Shown: positions 35,874 through 46,451, counted from the first letter of the stretch. The stretch is DNA of 64,000 bases from Streptococcus bovimastitidis (GCF_001885095.1 NZ_LZDD01000002.1:248001-312000); one strand, 5' to 3'. Translations and numbers: made by a program. The notes: generated from the letters alone by a model not told the origin.

Positions 35874-37952
35874 TTATTCACCATGATTCTTTTTGATAAT
35901 TTCTTCTTGAACTGATTTAGGAACATCTTCATAATGGTCAAATACCATCATAAATGTACCACGTCCTTGAGTTGCTGAACGAAGGATAGTTGCGTAACCA
36001 AACATTTCTGCAAGTGGAACATATGCACGAACAACTTGTACATTTCCACGAGCTTCCATACCATCAACGCGTCCACGACGAGCAGTAACGTGACCCATAA
36101 CATCTCCTAAATTATCTTCTGGAGCTGTAATAGTTACAAGCATCATTGGTTCTAAGATTGAAGGTTGTGCAGATTTTGCAGCTTCTTTAAGTGCAAGTGA
36201 TGCAGCAATCTTGAAGGCAGTTTCTGATGAATCGACATCATGGTAAGAACCATCGTAAAGTTTAGCTTTAACGTCTACTAATGGGTAACCAGCAAGGACA
36301 CCGTTAGCCATAGATTCAACCAAACCTTTTTCTACTGCAGGGATGAATTCACGAGGAACCACACCACCTACGATAGCATTTTCAAATTCGAATCCTTTAC
36401 CTTCTTCATTTGGAGTAAATTCAATCCAAACGTCACCAAATTGACCTTTACCACCAGATTGGCGTTTGAAGAAACCACGAGCTTGAGTTGAAGCACGGAA
36501 TGTTTCACGGTAAGATACTTGAGGTGCACCAACGTTAGCTTCAACCTTGAATTCACGTTTCATACGGTCAACAAGGACATCCAAGTGAAGTTCTCCCATA
36601 CCAGCGATAACTGTTTCACCAGTTTCAACGTTAGTTTCAACGCGGAATGTAGGATCTTCTTCAGCAAGTTTTTGAAGAGCGATACCCATTTTATCTTGGT
36701 CAGCTTTAGATTTTGGTTCAACCATTAATTGGATAACTGGTTCTGGAACTTCAATTGACTCAAGAATAACTTTTGCTTTTTCATCAGTTAATGAATCACC
36801 AGTTGTAGTGTTTTTCAAACCAACTGCTGCTGCGATATCCCCAGCATACACTTTTTCAATTTCTTTACGAGTGTTTGCGTGCATTTGAAGGATACGTCCG
36901 ATACGTTCACGTTTATCTTTTGAAGTATTCATAACGTATGAACCACTTTCAAGGATACCTGAGTAAACACGGAAGAATGTTAAACGACCTACGAATGGGT
37001 CAGTCATGATCTTGAAGGCAAGAGCTGCAAATGGCTCTTCATCAGATGCTGGACGAGTTTCTTCTTCTTCTGTATCAGGGTTAACACCATTGATTGCAGG
37101 AATGTCAAGTGGGCTTGGAAGGTAGTCAATAACTGCATCAAGCATTAATTGAACACCTTTATTTTTGAAGGCTGAACCACAAAGAACTGGGAAGAATTCA
37201 ACGTTGATAGTTGCTTTACGAATTCCTTCTACAAGTTCTTCATTAGTGATTTCTTCACCTTCAAGATATTTCATCATTAAATCTTCATCAGTTTCAGCAA
37301 CTGCTTCAACTAATTTTTCACGATATTCGTTAGCTTGATCTACATATTCAGCAGGAATATCTTCTTCGCGAATATCTGTACCAAGGTCGTTAGTATAGAT
37401 TTCAGCTTTCATCTTAATCAAGTCAATGATACCAGAGAAATCATCTTCAGCACCGATTGGTAATTGAATTGGATGAGCATTTGCTTGAAGACGGTCATGA
37501 AGTGTGCTTACTGAATAAAGGAAGTCAGCACCGATTTTATCCATTTTATTAGCAAAAACGATACGAGGAACTTTATATTCAGTTGCTTGACGCCAAACAG
37601 TTTCAGTTTGAGGTTCAACACCTGATTGTGCATCAAGAACAGTTACAGCACCATCAAGTACACGAAGTGAACGTTGTACTTCAATTGTGAAGTCCACGTG
37701 ACCTGGTGTGTCGATGATATTTACACGGTGTCCATCCCATTGTGCAGTTGTTGCAGCTGATGTGATTGTGATACCACGTTCTTGTTCTTGCTCCATCCAG
37801 TCCATTTGTGATGCACCTTCGTGAGTTTCACCGATTTTATGGATTTTACCAGTGTAGTAAAGAATACGCTCTGTTGTAGTTGTTTTACCGGCATCGACGT
37901 GAGCCATGATACCAATATTACGAGTTTTTGCTAGTGAAAATTCGCGAGCCAT
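35874..37952 (-). CDS. fusA: Elongation factor G
   Basis: 692 residues. GTPase motifs [26 protein letters not shown] and NKMDKIGAD; domain IV and V sequences ([24 protein letters not shown] region and [14 protein letters not shown]). Moves tRNA and mRNA through the ribosome at each elongation step and assists recycling. Last gene of the rpsL-rpsG-fusA series, separated from rpsG by a terminator-like hairpin and its own extended -10 promoter. Confidence 0.98.
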   Translation of the reverse strand: MAREFSLAKTRNIGIMAHVDAGKTTTTERILYYTGKIHKIGETHEGASQMDWMEQEQERGITITSAATTAQWDGHRVNIIDTPGHVDFTIEVQRSLRVLDGAVTVLDAQSGVEPQTETVWRQATEYKVPRIVFANKMDKIGADFLYSVSTLHDRLQANAHPIQLPIGAEDDFSGIIDLIKMKAEIYTNDLGTDIREEDIPAEYVDQANEYREKLVEAVAETDEDLMMKYLEGEEITNEELVEGIRKATINVEFFPVLCGSAFKNKGVQLMLDAVIDYLPSPLDIPAINGVNPDTEEEETRPASDEEPFAALAFKIMTDPFVGRLTFFRVYSGILESGSYVMNTSKDKRERIGRILQMHANTRKEIEKVYAGDIAAAVGLKNTTTGDSLTDEKAKVILESIEVPEPVIQLMVEPKSKADQDKMGIALQKLAEEDPTFRVETNVETGETVIAGMGELHLDVLVDRMKREFKVEANVGAPQVSYRETFRASTQARGFFKRQSGGKGQFGDVWIEFTPNEEGKGFEFENAIVGGVVPREFIPAVEKGLVESMANGVLAGYPLVDVKAKLYDGSYHDVDSSETAFKIAASLALKEAAKSAQPSILEPMMLVTITAPEDNLGDVMGHVTARRGRVDGMEARGNVQVVRAYVPLAEMFGYATILRSATQGRGTFMMVFDHYEDVPKSVQEEIIKKNHGE

Positions 37953-37987
37953 TAGGTTGTTTCTCCTATTATTTTTTTGATAAGTTT

Positions 37988-38034
37988 ATTATATCATGAT
38001 TTATAAAAAACGGATAGGCAGGACCTACCCGTTA
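37988..38034 (-). promoter_or_regulatory. Hairpin and extended -10 promoter between rpsG and fusA
   Basis: AACGGGTAGG-TCCT-GCCTATCCGTT hairpin with six T on the minus strand (38005-38033), then TGATATAAT (TATAAT 37988-37993). fusA can thus be transcribed separately from rpsLG. Confidence 0.7.
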
Positions 38035-38092
38035 TCAAGATTATTAAACTTTTGCAGTCTTGATTATTATCAATTCAAAGAATTGAAAGATC

Positions 38093-38563
38093 TTACCAAC
38101 GGAAGTGTGCAAATGCACGGTTAGCTTCAGCCATTTTGTGAGTATCTTCACGTTTTTTAACTGATGCACCAGTGTTGTTAGCAGCATCCATGATTTCTTT
38201 TGCAAGACGTTCTTTCATAGTGTGTTCACCACGAGCACGTGATGCATTTACTAACCAACGAAGACCTAAAGTTGTACGACGTTCAGGACGAACTTCAACT
38301 GGGACTTGGTAGTTAGAACCACCAACACGGCGTGCACGTACTTCAAGTACAGGCATGATGTTGTCCATTGCAGTTTCAAAAACTTCTAAAGCATCATTTC
38401 CAGTTGCTTCTTTGATTGATGAAAAAGCATCATATACGATAGTTGCAGCAGTACCACGTTTACCGTCAAGCATAACACGGTTGATAAGACGTGTTACAAT
38501 TTTTGAGTTATATAATGGATCTGGCAATACTTCGCGCTTAGGCGCTTGATTTTTACGACTCAT
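38093..38563 (-). CDS. rpsG: 30S ribosomal protein S7
   Basis: 156 residues, full length. [20 protein letters not shown] start and [20 protein letters not shown]-like rRNA-binding segment; ends FAHFRW. It nucleates 3' domain folding of 16S rRNA. Twenty bases after rpsL, same operon; ribosome site GAAGGGAG. Confidence 0.98.
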   Translation of the reverse strand: MSRKNQAPKREVLPDPLYNSKIVTRLINRVMLDGKRGTAATIVYDAFSSIKEATGNDALEVFETAMDNIMPVLEVRARRVGGSNYQVPVEVRPERRTTLGLRWLVNASRARGEHTMKERLAKEIMDAANNTGASVKKREDTHKMAEANRAFAHFRW

Positions 38564-38583
38564 TGATTCTTATCTCCCTTCTA

Positions 38584-38997
38584 TTATCCTTTTGGACGTT
38601 TAGCACCGTATTTAGAACGGCCTTGTTTACGATCAGCAACACCCGCAGTATCAAGTGCACCACGAACGATATGGTAACGTACCCCTGGAAGGTCTTTTAC
38701 ACGTCCACCACGAATAAGAACAACACTGTGTTCTTGCAAGTTGTGTCCGATACCTGGGATGTATGCTGTAACTTCAATAAGGTTGCTCAAACGTACACGA
38801 GCGAATTTACGAAGGGCAGAGTTAGGTTTTTTAGGTGTCATTGTTCCAACACGAGTTGCAACTCCACGTTTTTGTGGTGCAGACATTTTAGTGTGAACTT
38901 TTTTATGACTGTTGTAACCGATGTTTAAAGCTGGTGAATCTGATTTTTCAATTTTAGATTTACGTGGTTTACGTACCAACTGGTTAATTGTAGGCAT
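38584..38997 (-). CDS. rpsL: 30S ribosomal protein S12
   Basis: 137 residues, normal length. [15 protein letters not shown] start; the decoding-site loops [11 protein letters not shown] and [14 protein letters not shown] are wild-type in appearance, with lysine in both PKKPNS and GRVKDLPG, so no streptomycin-resistance change is evident. First gene of the rpsL-rpsG unit with a leader of more than 100 bases. Confidence 0.98.
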   Translation of the reverse strand: MPTINQLVRKPRKSKIEKSDSPALNIGYNSHKKVHTKMSAPQKRGVATRVGTMTPKKPNSALRKFARVRLSNLIEVTAYIPGIGHNLQEHSVVLIRGGRVKDLPGVRYHIVRGALDTAGVADRKQGRSKYGAKRPKG

Positions 38998-39112
38998 CTA
39001 CATTCTCCTGTATTTTTTTATTTTTGGTTGATATAGCGCTTGGTGACAGCCTATATCCGGGTGTACTTTTGCAACAATTGTCAGCACGTCTCTGTACACT
39101 TTTGAGAGACCA

Positions 39113-39148
39113 AAAGTAAAAAGTACCGTCTACTATAGTAACATAGAC
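39113..39148 (-). terminator. Terminator of the SEC10/PgrA surface protein gene
   Basis: AGTGCCGTCTA / TAGACGGTACT hairpin followed by TTTTTACTTTT on the minus strand. Confidence 0.75.
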
Positions 39149-39184
39149 GGCACTCTTTGTCAATTCAATTTTACTTGAATTTTC

Positions 39185-41974
39185 TTATTTTTTACTATCT
39201 TTTCTGAGTTTATAGCCTGTTAATCCTACTGCAGCTAACATAACTACTCCCGCGCGGATAGCACGTTTTGTGCTTTCATCGCTAGATGTTGCAATATTCC
39301 CTGCGGTCGTTGAACCAGTGGCATATTCTTTCTTATCAGATTTATTGTTTTTGGTTACATTTTCAGCAACTTTACCAACAACACTTTGACTTCCAACAAT
39401 GCTTGGAACTACAGGCAATGCTTCTTTAACAGTTTCTGTAGCATTTGCAGTTACAGCTTGTGCTGTAGACGCAATCACTTCAGTAGCTTTTTCTTCAACT
39501 TTATTCACTGCACTTGCAATGACTTTACTTGTTTCATTAATATCTGCTGCCGGTGCTTTTTCTTCGCCTGCAACTACTTTTTCAGCATTTGTTGTATCCT
39601 CAACTGGTACAACTGGAGCTGGAACAGTTGGAACAACTGGTACTGTTTCAACAGGTTTTGCAGGTACCGTTGGTGCATCTAAATTCTTATCGCCATTTGT
39701 TACACCTGGGATAATGTTTCCAACAGGTTGTTTAGGTTCATGAGTTGCCCCATGATCAATAGTTGGTTTATTTAATTGACCTTTATCTTCAAGTTGATTT
39801 GCAAGGCGTTCTTTTAAGACTACCACTTGTTGATCATTTGCCTTAATTTCTGCTTCTAAATTAACTTTCAGGCTAGCCAATTCTCCAAGACGTTTATTCT
39901 TCGCAGCTAAATCTGAGATTGTTTTAGCTAAATCACGTTTAGCAGCGTCAAGCTTATCTTGAGCTTGTTGTTGGTTTTTAGAATCTTGTTTGATGTTAAC
40001 TGTTTTTTCCAGTTCAACTTTTTTCGAAACTAAAGCCGTCACTTGTAAACCAAGATTTTTTTGTTGCTCTTCTAAAGTATGAAGGACAACTTTTTGACTA
40101 GCTAAATTCGCTAATACTTTATCTAGTTCAGCCTTAATTTCTGCTTGGTTTGCTTGTGCTTGCTTCAATTGTTTTTGCAAGTAAGCTTTAGATTCTTTTA
40201 ATTGTTCAACTTGTTTAGCTAAGCTTGTCGCTAAAGTTTTAGCAGCATCTAATTGAACTTTCTTAACATTAACTTGTTTCTGAGCGATAACCACTTGCGC
40301 TTCTGATGTCAGGTGATTCAAACGATTTTGAAGTGATGTGATTTTATTAGAAATAGTTGCGATACTTGTTTTAATGCTTGCAACTTTAGTTTGATCAATT
40401 GTCGTTTTCGTTGGAGCAGAAACAAGTGTCTTATCAAATAAACTTGCATACCGGATATTAGAAGCTGGGAAGACAACGTAGTGAGTTCCTAATCCAGCCA
40501 CAGTTTCAGTTGAAACACCTAGATAGATAGGAGCACTTGGGTTGGTTTTGTCACTTCTAAGAAGGTTAGCCGTATGACCAAATGTATTACCATGCATGTT
40601 ATCAGTAAAGAGCATGTATCTCAAAGAATTGTAGATACTACGTTTTATCCCGTTTACTGTATAAACATCATTAAAGAAGCCGATGTTTTCATACATATTA
40701 TCATCATTGCGGATTAAACCGACTGAAGTAGCCGCATTCTCAATTAATGTTCTGTCATGTGGGCCGATGCCATAGTGACCAGCTACACCCGGTTGCCCAT
40801 AATTAAAGAATGGCACCCTAGTTCCGTGAGTTGCTTTGTAAGTTGTTGTCAAAATACGTGCAAATTCTTGTGACCCCTTAGAGACAACAATCGGAGATAA
40901 ACCAAGTTGGCTACGGACAGAATTAATCATCGATGCCGCAAATAATGCCAATTCGTCTTGGATTTCAGGCGTTAACTTATCAGGGTTAACAAAACGGTTT
41001 AAGTCCTTAGCAATATCAACATAATGGTTAATTGATGCGCCTGGATTAGCTTTTGAAACCAAAGTTGATTGCATTTGATAGTAAGCATTAAGATATGATT
41101 GACTTCCAATGTAACCACTAGAAATCAAACGTTTAATTTCATTAATTGGGTAACCAGCTGGAGCAACCATTTTGTTAGCACCAGTAATGTTAACATTGAT
41201 ATTGCTAGTAGCTGTCTGAGCTTTAGCCAATTCCGCTTTTTTACTTGCCAAGGCCGCTTGATTACTAGTCAATTCATTTGTTAATTGTGTTTTAGTTGTA
41301 TTAGTTACAGTTTTTAAGTTTGTCTGTGCTTTGGCTAAGTCACTAGTAGCAGTCTGAACTGCTTTTGTAGCATTTTCAGCCTGTGTCGTAATTGTTTCTG
41401 GTTTCGAAACAAGATTAGTCAAACTAGTGACTTCTTTGTTAGCTTCCTTAGCTTGATCAGCTAATTTTTTTGCTTCATTTGAAGCTACTAAAACTTCTTT
41501 AGCTTGAGTTGCAACTTGAGTACTCACTTTCACTTCAGCTGCTTTTGTAGCCTGAATTTGACTATTCGTTTTTGCTAAATCAGCCTTATGTTGATCAACA
41601 AGTGCTGTAAACTCTTCTTCAGAAGCGTTTGAAACTGTTTTTAAAGTCTTTTCAGCATTCGCAACAGCAGTTTCATTTGCAATCTTTTCAGCTTCCAAAG
41701 CAGCAATTTCTTGAGTTGTTTTTTCAATAGAAGCATTCACGGTCGAAAGTTCTGTTGTTTTCTTTGCTAAAGTTGCTTCTTTAGTATCAAGAGCCACTTG
41801 TGTTTCTTCAGCTGTTGGAGTTGGTGCTGCTGCATTACTTGTTTCACGGCTAGCATATTCATCAGCTTTGACTTGTTGTTGCACACCAACACTTGCTCCT
41901 AATAAAGCCAAAGTAGATGTCAAAGCGATTGTTGTTTTGAGTTGCTTCCCTTTTATTTTTTCGGTTTCCATCAT
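39185..41974 (-). CDS. SEC10/PgrA surface exclusion domain protein, no LPXTG
   Basis: 929 residues from MMETEKIKGKQLKTTIAL at 41974, where AAAGGG and not the upstream 165 codon bases gives the ribosome site. Signal peptide to about residue 40 (VQQQVKADE); Ala/Lys/Glu-rich coiled coil about 45-270; a CAP-like SEC10/PgrA domain about 335-515 (FAASMINSVRSQLGL, GIGPHDRTLIENAA, NTFGHTANLL); second coiled coil about 535-745; Pro/Val spacer (TVPAKPVETVPVVPTVP); and a hydrophobic anchor with the charged tail KLRKDSKK. The expected sortase motif is replaced by EYATGS, so covalent anchoring is doubtful. Related to enterococcal surface exclusion proteins; the chromosomal streptococcal role is unknown. 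Confidence 0.88.
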   Translation of the reverse strand: MMETEKIKGKQLKTTIALTSTLALLGASVGVQQQVKADEYASRETSNAAAPTPTAEETQVALDTKEATLAKKTTELSTVNASIEKTTQEIAALEAEKIANETAVANAEKTLKTVSNASEEEFTALVDQHKADLAKTNSQIQATKAAEVKVSTQVATQAKEVLVASNEAKKLADQAKEANKEVTSLTNLVSKPETITTQAENATKAVQTATSDLAKAQTNLKTVTNTTKTQLTNELTSNQAALASKKAELAKAQTATSNINVNITGANKMVAPAGYPINEIKRLISSGYIGSQSYLNAYYQMQSTLVSKANPGASINHYVDIAKDLNRFVNPDKLTPEIQDELALFAASMINSVRSQLGLSPIVVSKGSQEFARILTTTYKATHGTRVPFFNYGQPGVAGHYGIGPHDRTLIENAATSVGLIRNDDNMYENIGFFNDVYTVNGIKRSIYNSLRYMLFTDNMHGNTFGHTANLLRSDKTNPSAPIYLGVSTETVAGLGTHYVVFPASNIRYASLFDKTLVSAPTKTTIDQTKVASIKTSIATISNKITSLQNRLNHLTSEAQVVIAQKQVNVKKVQLDAAKTLATSLAKQVEQLKESKAYLQKQLKQAQANQAEIKAELDKVLANLASQKVVLHTLEEQQKNLGLQVTALVSKKVELEKTVNIKQDSKNQQQAQDKLDAAKRDLAKTISDLAAKNKRLGELASLKVNLEAEIKANDQQVVVLKERLANQLEDKGQLNKPTIDHGATHEPKQPVGNIIPGVTNGDKNLDAPTVPAKPVETVPVVPTVPAPVVPVEDTTNAEKVVAGEEKAPAADINETSKVIASAVNKVEEKATEVIASTAQAVTANATETVKEALPVVPSIVGSQSVVGKVAENVTKNNKSDKKEYATGSTTAGNIATSSDESTKRAIRAGVVMLAAVGLTGYKLRKDSKK

Positions 41975-42002
41975 TTTTCCCTTTTCTCTCTCGTTCAATT
42001 CC

Positions 42003-42818
42003 TTATTTATTGAAGATATTTCCGACTTCGACAACAACCTTGTTATTTTTAACATCGATTTCAGACACTTTAAGCAGTGACTTGTAAGCCATATCTTCAC
42101 GTTCTTCTCTAGCGTTTTCGGCAAAAACTGCAACACCAACTAGTGTGCTATCAAATTCTGCTAGAAGACTAATCATTCCAGTGATAGTCCCACCACCTTT
42201 TAAGAAGTCATCTACAATCAAAACTCTACTATTTGGTTGCAAGCTTCGTTTAGATAAAAACATCTTTTCAATACGATCACTTGAAGCACTTGCATAGTTT
42301 ACCGATACTGTTGACCCTTCAGTGATTTTTAAATCACGTCTAACAATGACAAAAGGTACATTCAATATATTTGCAACTGCATTTGCTAAAGGAACACCTT
42401 TAGTTGCAACTGTCATTACTGCATCAATTTTTTGTCCTTTAAAAGCATTTGCAATAATTCGGCCAATATTTTGGAGAATTTTCGGTGTACTTAATAGATC
42501 AGATAAGTAAATATATCCGCCAGGTAAAATACGATTATTTTCCGATAGACGTTGACACAAGTCTTGAACAATACTCTTCGCTTCTTCTTCAGAAATACTA
42601 GGTGTAAAGACAACACCGCCACTAGCTCCTGTTAAAGTCTCGATTTCACCGATATTTGATTCTTCAAAAGCTTTTTTTATAATAGCGATATCTTCTGAGA
42701 TAGAAGATTTAGCTGCTTCATATTTCGTTGCAAATGTATTTAAACTTGTTAATTTATACGGATTGTTAATCAAGTAATTTGAAATAACTACCATCCGTTC
42801 ACTACGTCTTAATTTCAT
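42003..42818 (-). CDS. purR: Purine operon regulator PurR
   Basis: 271 residues from MKLRRSERMVVISNYL at 42818; upstream codons are the promoter region. An N-terminal winged helix and a phosphoribosyltransferase-like domain with VLIVDDFLKGGGT, the PRPP-binding loop. PRPP weakens its DNA binding so that purine genes respond to purine supply. In pyogenic streptococci PurR also affects virulence genes. A PurBox-like palindrome overlaps its own promoter. The surface-protein gene lies just downstream and may be co-transcribed. Confidence 0.94.
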   Translation of the reverse strand: MKLRRSERMVVISNYLINNPYKLTSLNTFATKYEAAKSSISEDIAIIKKAFEESNIGEIETLTGASGGVVFTPSISEEEAKSIVQDLCQRLSENNRILPGGYIYLSDLLSTPKILQNIGRIIANAFKGQKIDAVMTVATKGVPLANAVANILNVPFVIVRRDLKITEGSTVSVNYASASSDRIEKMFLSKRSLQPNSRVLIVDDFLKGGGTITGMISLLAEFDSTLVGVAVFAENAREEREDMAYKSLLKVSEIDVKNNKVVVEVGNIFNK

Positions 42819-42848
42819 AATGACCCCATAATAATGTACTTTAGAGCC

Positions 42849-42884
42849 ATTATAACACAAAGACAAAAAAAAGACGAACGTTCG
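42849..42884 (-). promoter_or_regulatory. purR promoter with PurBox-like palindrome
   Basis: -10 TATAAT (42849-42854 on minus). The perfect 10-bp palindrome CGAACGTTCG (42875-42884) holds two opposed CGAAC PurBox cores at the -35 position, pointing to autoregulation. Confidence 0.55.
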
Positions 42885-42953
42885 CAACTGCGACAAATCG
42901 CCTTTTTAAGCTATTCTCGGACTTTTGATGATAATTTAACAAAAATGTAATAT

Positions 42954-43892
42954 TTAATACTTAGGTTTGTAAAACGAGCGGTTATCCATTGCAAAAATAC
43001 GATTGGTCATCTCGCCTTCGCCTACACGGCCCAAGGCAGTTAACATCATCATCATATTGGCGTCAATATTATCAATCATATGTAATATTTCAGCTTCCAT
43101 AATTCTTGGACGAACAGGACTTCCAAATTCTAGTTGTCCATGATGGCTTAGAATTAAATGACGTAAGACAATAACTTCTTCTTTTGTATCATCAATTTGC
43201 AATTCATTAATAACTTTTGTGATTTCTTCATTAATCAATGAAATATGGCCAATTAAATTACCACGAACTGTATATTCTGTATGATCAGGACCGGTTAATT
43301 CTAAAACTTTAGCTAAGTCATGCAACATGATTCCTGAAAAAAGAAGACTCTTATTTAACTCAGGGTAAATATCGCCTATGCTGTCAGCCAAACGTACCAT
43401 GGTAGCAGTGTGATAGGCTAATCCAGATTCAAAAGCATGGTGGTTGGTTTTTGCAGCAGGATATGTATAAAATTCTTTATCGTATTTTCGATAGAGGGCT
43501 CGAACAATTCTTTGCCAAGTTGCGTTCTCAATTTTGAAAAGCATTTGCTCCAAATACTCTTTGACATCGGTAACACTTACAGGGGCTTTTTCTTTAAAAT
43601 CGCGTGGGTCATTTGGTTCTCCCTCACGAGTGTTCCGCAAAGTAATTTGGTTTACCTGAGGTGTCCCATTATAAATTTCCCGTCGGCCTTTCATATGAAC
43701 AATCTTACCCGCCACAAATTCCTCAACATTAAATGGTTGAGCATCCCAAAGGTTCCCCGAGATTTCTCCTGAATCATCTTGGAAGGTAAAGGCAATAAAA
43801 TCCTTCCCCGCCCTTGTCTTTCTGACTTCAGCGGATTTTATCAGATAAAAGCCTTCGAATAATTGGTCTTTCTTCATTTGGTTAATTTTCAT
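42954..43892 (-). CDS. yhaM: 3'-5' exoribonuclease YhaM
   Basis: 312 residues. An N-terminal OB-fold nucleic-acid domain (ISGNLWDAQPFNVEEF, about 20-95) and a C-terminal HD domain (ESGLAYHTATMVRLAD and MLHDLAK with the H-D pair, about 160-285). YhaM trims RNA 3' ends by a few bases after terminator-proximal cuts in streptococci. Its start overlaps the rmuC end by 11 bases. Confidence 0.94.
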   Translation of the reverse strand: MKINQMKKDQLFEGFYLIKSAEVRKTRAGKDFIAFTFQDDSGEISGNLWDAQPFNVEEFVAGKIVHMKGRREIYNGTPQVNQITLRNTREGEPNDPRDFKEKAPVSVTDVKEYLEQMLFKIENATWQRIVRALYRKYDKEFYTYPAAKTNHHAFESGLAYHTATMVRLADSIGDIYPELNKSLLFSGIMLHDLAKVLELTGPDHTEYTVRGNLIGHISLINEEITKVINELQIDDTKEEVIVLRHLILSHHGQLEFGSPVRPRIMEAEILHMIDNIDANMMMMLTALGRVGEGEMTNRIFAMDNRSFYKPKY

Positions 43893-45153
43893 TTGTATCC
43901 TCTTCTAAATCAGGCAAATTAAGTAAGGCTTCGGTATCCTTATCTTGGTAAGTTTCAACTTTGGTTAAGGCTCTAACAATGGCATTTGTTCTAGTAGAAA
44001 TCAAAGAATCCAGTGTTGAATTAGCAGTATTAATTTGTTTTTGCGCTTTAACTAAAATACCGCCAAATTTTTCAAATTCAACCTTAACATTCCCCAAAAT
44101 CTTACTAATATCATCAGCATTTTTTTGAATATTTAAGGTTTTGAATCCTACTGATAGGGAATTAAGCAAAGCAGATAAGGTTGACGGACCGGCAACAACA
44201 ATATTGTCTTCTCTACGGAGAGCATCGAAAAAGGCTGCGCTTCGAACCACTTCTGAATAGAGACCCTCGGTTGGTAAAAATAGAATCCCAAAGTTTGTGG
44301 TTTCTGGTGGCTTGATGTACTTTTTATTCACATCTTTAGCAAATCGCTTAATAGCTGTCAAAAGGGCTTTTCGGGACTGTTCTATTAAGAGTTTATCGCC
44401 AGATTCATAGGCATCTTCCAATCGATAATAATCTTCTAATGGAAATTTGGAGTCAATTGGTAAATAGACATAGTCATCCTCATGTTGACCTGGTAGCTTA
44501 ACGGCATATTCTACCCGTTCGCTAGACCCCTTAATGGTTGCAAACTCTTTTTCGTACTGTTGAACAGTTAAGATGTCTTCAATAATTTGACCTAATTGTA
44601 ATTCTCCAAGAATACCTCTTGTTTTAGTGTTTGAAAGAACTTTATTAAGGGTTCCGACATCTTTGGCTACGGAACGCATTTCTCCCAGTCCCAAATTAAC
44701 ATTTTCCAGTTGTTTTGAGACAGTTTCAAAGGAGACTTGGAGACGTTTATTTAAAGTTTCTTCTAGTTTTTCTTCGACAGTTCGGCGCATTTCTTCTAAA
44801 CGTTTTTCGTTAGAATCTTGCATTTCTTTTACCGATTGTGAAAGATTCTTATCAATCAATGCCAGCCTTTGATCACTACGATCACGACTTTCTGATAAAT
44901 TTTGATAGAGAACTGTTTTTAAATCATTCAATTGTTGATAAAGTTCGTTCTGATTGCGATTCACCAATGAACTCATCTCAATAATCTGATTTTTACTAAA
45001 ACTTTCTAATTGATAAGATAATTGATCTGAAAGATTATCGGCATTGCTCTCTAAAGTTTTTTGCAACTGACCCTCTAAGGCGTGCACTTTTTGATAGAGA
45101 AAAATACTGATAACTCCCATCAGAATGAGTAGAATCACAATAATAATTTCCAA
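43882..45153 (-). CDS. rmuC: DNA recombination protein RmuC
   Basis: 423 residues. One N-terminal membrane segment (IIIVILLILMGVISIFLYQ), a long coiled coil about 25-165, then the RmuC nuclease-like domain (TRGILGELQLGQIIEDIL, YAVKLPGQHEDDYVYLPIDSKFPLEDY-like segment, LPTEGLYSEV). Thought to limit inversions at short repeats. Part of the rsgA-rpe-thiN-rmuC-yhaM operon, one base after thiN. Confidence 0.93.
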   Translation of the reverse strand: MEIIIVILLILMGVISIFLYQKVHALEGQLQKTLESNADNLSDQLSYQLESFSKNQIIEMSSLVNRNQNELYQQLNDLKTVLYQNLSESRDRSDQRLALIDKNLSQSVKEMQDSNEKRLEEMRRTVEEKLEETLNKRLQVSFETVSKQLENVNLGLGEMRSVAKDVGTLNKVLSNTKTRGILGELQLGQIIEDILTVQQYEKEFATIKGSSERVEYAVKLPGQHEDDYVYLPIDSKFPLEDYYRLEDAYESGDKLLIEQSRKALLTAIKRFAKDVNKKYIKPPETTNFGILFLPTEGLYSEVVRSAAFFDALRREDNIVVAGPSTLSALLNSLSVGFKTLNIQKNADDISKILGNVKVEFEKFGGILVKAQKQINTANSTLDSLISTRTNAIVRALTKVETYQDKDTEALLNLPDLEEDTNEN

Positions 45154-45154
45154 C

Positions 45155-45787
45155 TTAACTCCTATCCTTACTTTGAATAATGATAATATAACCTGTTTGC
45201 GTACTAACTTCTATTGCCTGTCCTATGAATTCATTACTAGAATAGACTTTTTTCTGAAAATAATTACTAGCGTCCAAGTCATATTTCGCCCCTCTTATGG
45301 TTAATGGGGATTGACTTTCAGACATGAAAGACACATATTTCATGCCCTTTACTTCTTCAACTAAATGACTACCACTTGGGCGAAACTGGACAATATTTTG
45401 CGCGTCCATCAATTGAATTTGGGACATGAACGGTTCAATTTCCGGATCGCTAGGAAGATAGAGATTGGACATCAAATGATCTAACCGTCCACCAAAAGCT
45501 GCAAAAATAGTCACTTGGGCATCTGGAAATTCCTGAAAAATCATTTTAAGGGCTAGTTCCGTATCTGTATCGTTTTTTTCAGCTGGTGCTTGTTGAAACT
45601 TTTTGGCCCTTACCTTTATATCCGATAATTCTTGAGCAGAAACGGAATCAAAATCGCCAATCGCATAATCAATTGGAAAATTTCCTGCCATGAGGTGTAG
45701 ATTCCCACGATCAATACCAACGAAATAGTCAAATTCCCCAAAAATTCCTGAGAAATCACCACCAGCAACTAAGGCAATCTTAGGCAT
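45155..45787 (-). CDS. thiN: Thiamine pyrophosphokinase
   Basis: 210 residues. GIDRGNLHLM, YAIGDFDSV and EKNDTDTELAL hold the conserved Asp residues for Mg-ATP, and AFGGRLDHLMSNLYL the thiamine site. Converts thiamine to thiamine diphosphate. Overlaps the rpe stop by 8 bases. Confidence 0.95.
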   Translation of the reverse strand: MPKIALVAGGDFSGIFGEFDYFVGIDRGNLHLMAGNFPIDYAIGDFDSVSAQELSDIKVRAKKFQQAPAEKNDTDTELALKMIFQEFPDAQVTIFAAFGGRLDHLMSNLYLPSDPEIEPFMSQIQLMDAQNIVQFRPSGSHLVEEVKGMKYVSFMSESQSPLTIRGAKYDLDASNYFQKKVYSSNEFIGQAIEVSTQTGYIIIIQSKDRS

Positions 45788-46442
45788 CTAATGCTGTCCT
45801 TAAGATTTGAACTTGTGAGACTAGGTCTTCAGCTTTAAAAAGATATGAGCCTGCAACGAAAACGTTAGCTCCTGCTTTGGCACATGCAGCTATGGTTTTA
45901 TCATCTACACCACCATCAACTTCAATATCAAAGTCAAAGCCACCTGCTTGACGTAAGTCAACAACTTGTCTCACTTTATCAAGGCATTCAGGAATAAAAG
46001 CTTGTCCCCCAAATCCTGGATTAACGGTCATAATTAAGACTTGGTCGACTAAAGAAAGAACTGGTTCAAGAGCTGAAACGGGCGTTCCTGGATTAATGAC
46101 AACTCCAGCTTTCATACCGGCAGCTTTAATCTTTTGCAAAGCTCCATGAATATGACTAGTACTTTCTGTGTGAATGGTCATGATATCAGCACCCGCTTGA
46201 GCATAGGCATCGACATATCGTTCAGGGTTTACGACCATTAAATGACAATCAAAAACGAGTTTACTATGTTTACGCATACTAGCAACGACATCCGCACCAA
46301 AGCTGATATTGGGAACAAACTGCCCATCCATAATATCAATATGAACATATTCCGCATCAGTTTCCTCAATACGTTTCAATTCAGAAGCAAAATTAGCATA
46401 ATCAGCTGCTAAAACAGATGGTGCGATTTTGTAACTTGTCAT
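45780..46442 (-). CDS. rpe: Ribulose-phosphate 3-epimerase
   Basis: 220 residues, TIM barrel. APSVLAADYANF, metal-ligand HIDIMDGQFVPNISFG, FDCHLMV, MTVNPGFGGQAFIP and EVDGGVD. Interconverts ribulose 5-phosphate and xylulose 5-phosphate in the pentose phosphate pathway. Nine bases after rsgA. Confidence 0.97.
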   Translation of the reverse strand: MTSYKIAPSVLAADYANFASELKRIEETDAEYVHIDIMDGQFVPNISFGADVVASMRKHSKLVFDCHLMVVNPERYVDAYAQAGADIMTIHTESTSHIHGALQKIKAAGMKAGVVINPGTPVSALEPVLSLVDQVLIMTVNPGFGGQAFIPECLDKVRQVVDLRQAGGFDFDIEVDGGVDDKTIAACAKAGANVFVAGSYLFKAEDLVSQVQILRTALDA

Positions 46443-46451
46443 TAGATAGAC

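Noticed and set aside
38584-38997. Streptomycin-resistance change in S12
   Set aside because: Both decoding-loop lysines appear unchanged.
39386-39743. Two long plus-strand frames opposite the surface protein gene
   Set aside because: They mirror the Ala/Val/Thr-rich repeats of the real gene, have low-complexity Cys/Asn/Phe composition and lack ribosome sites.
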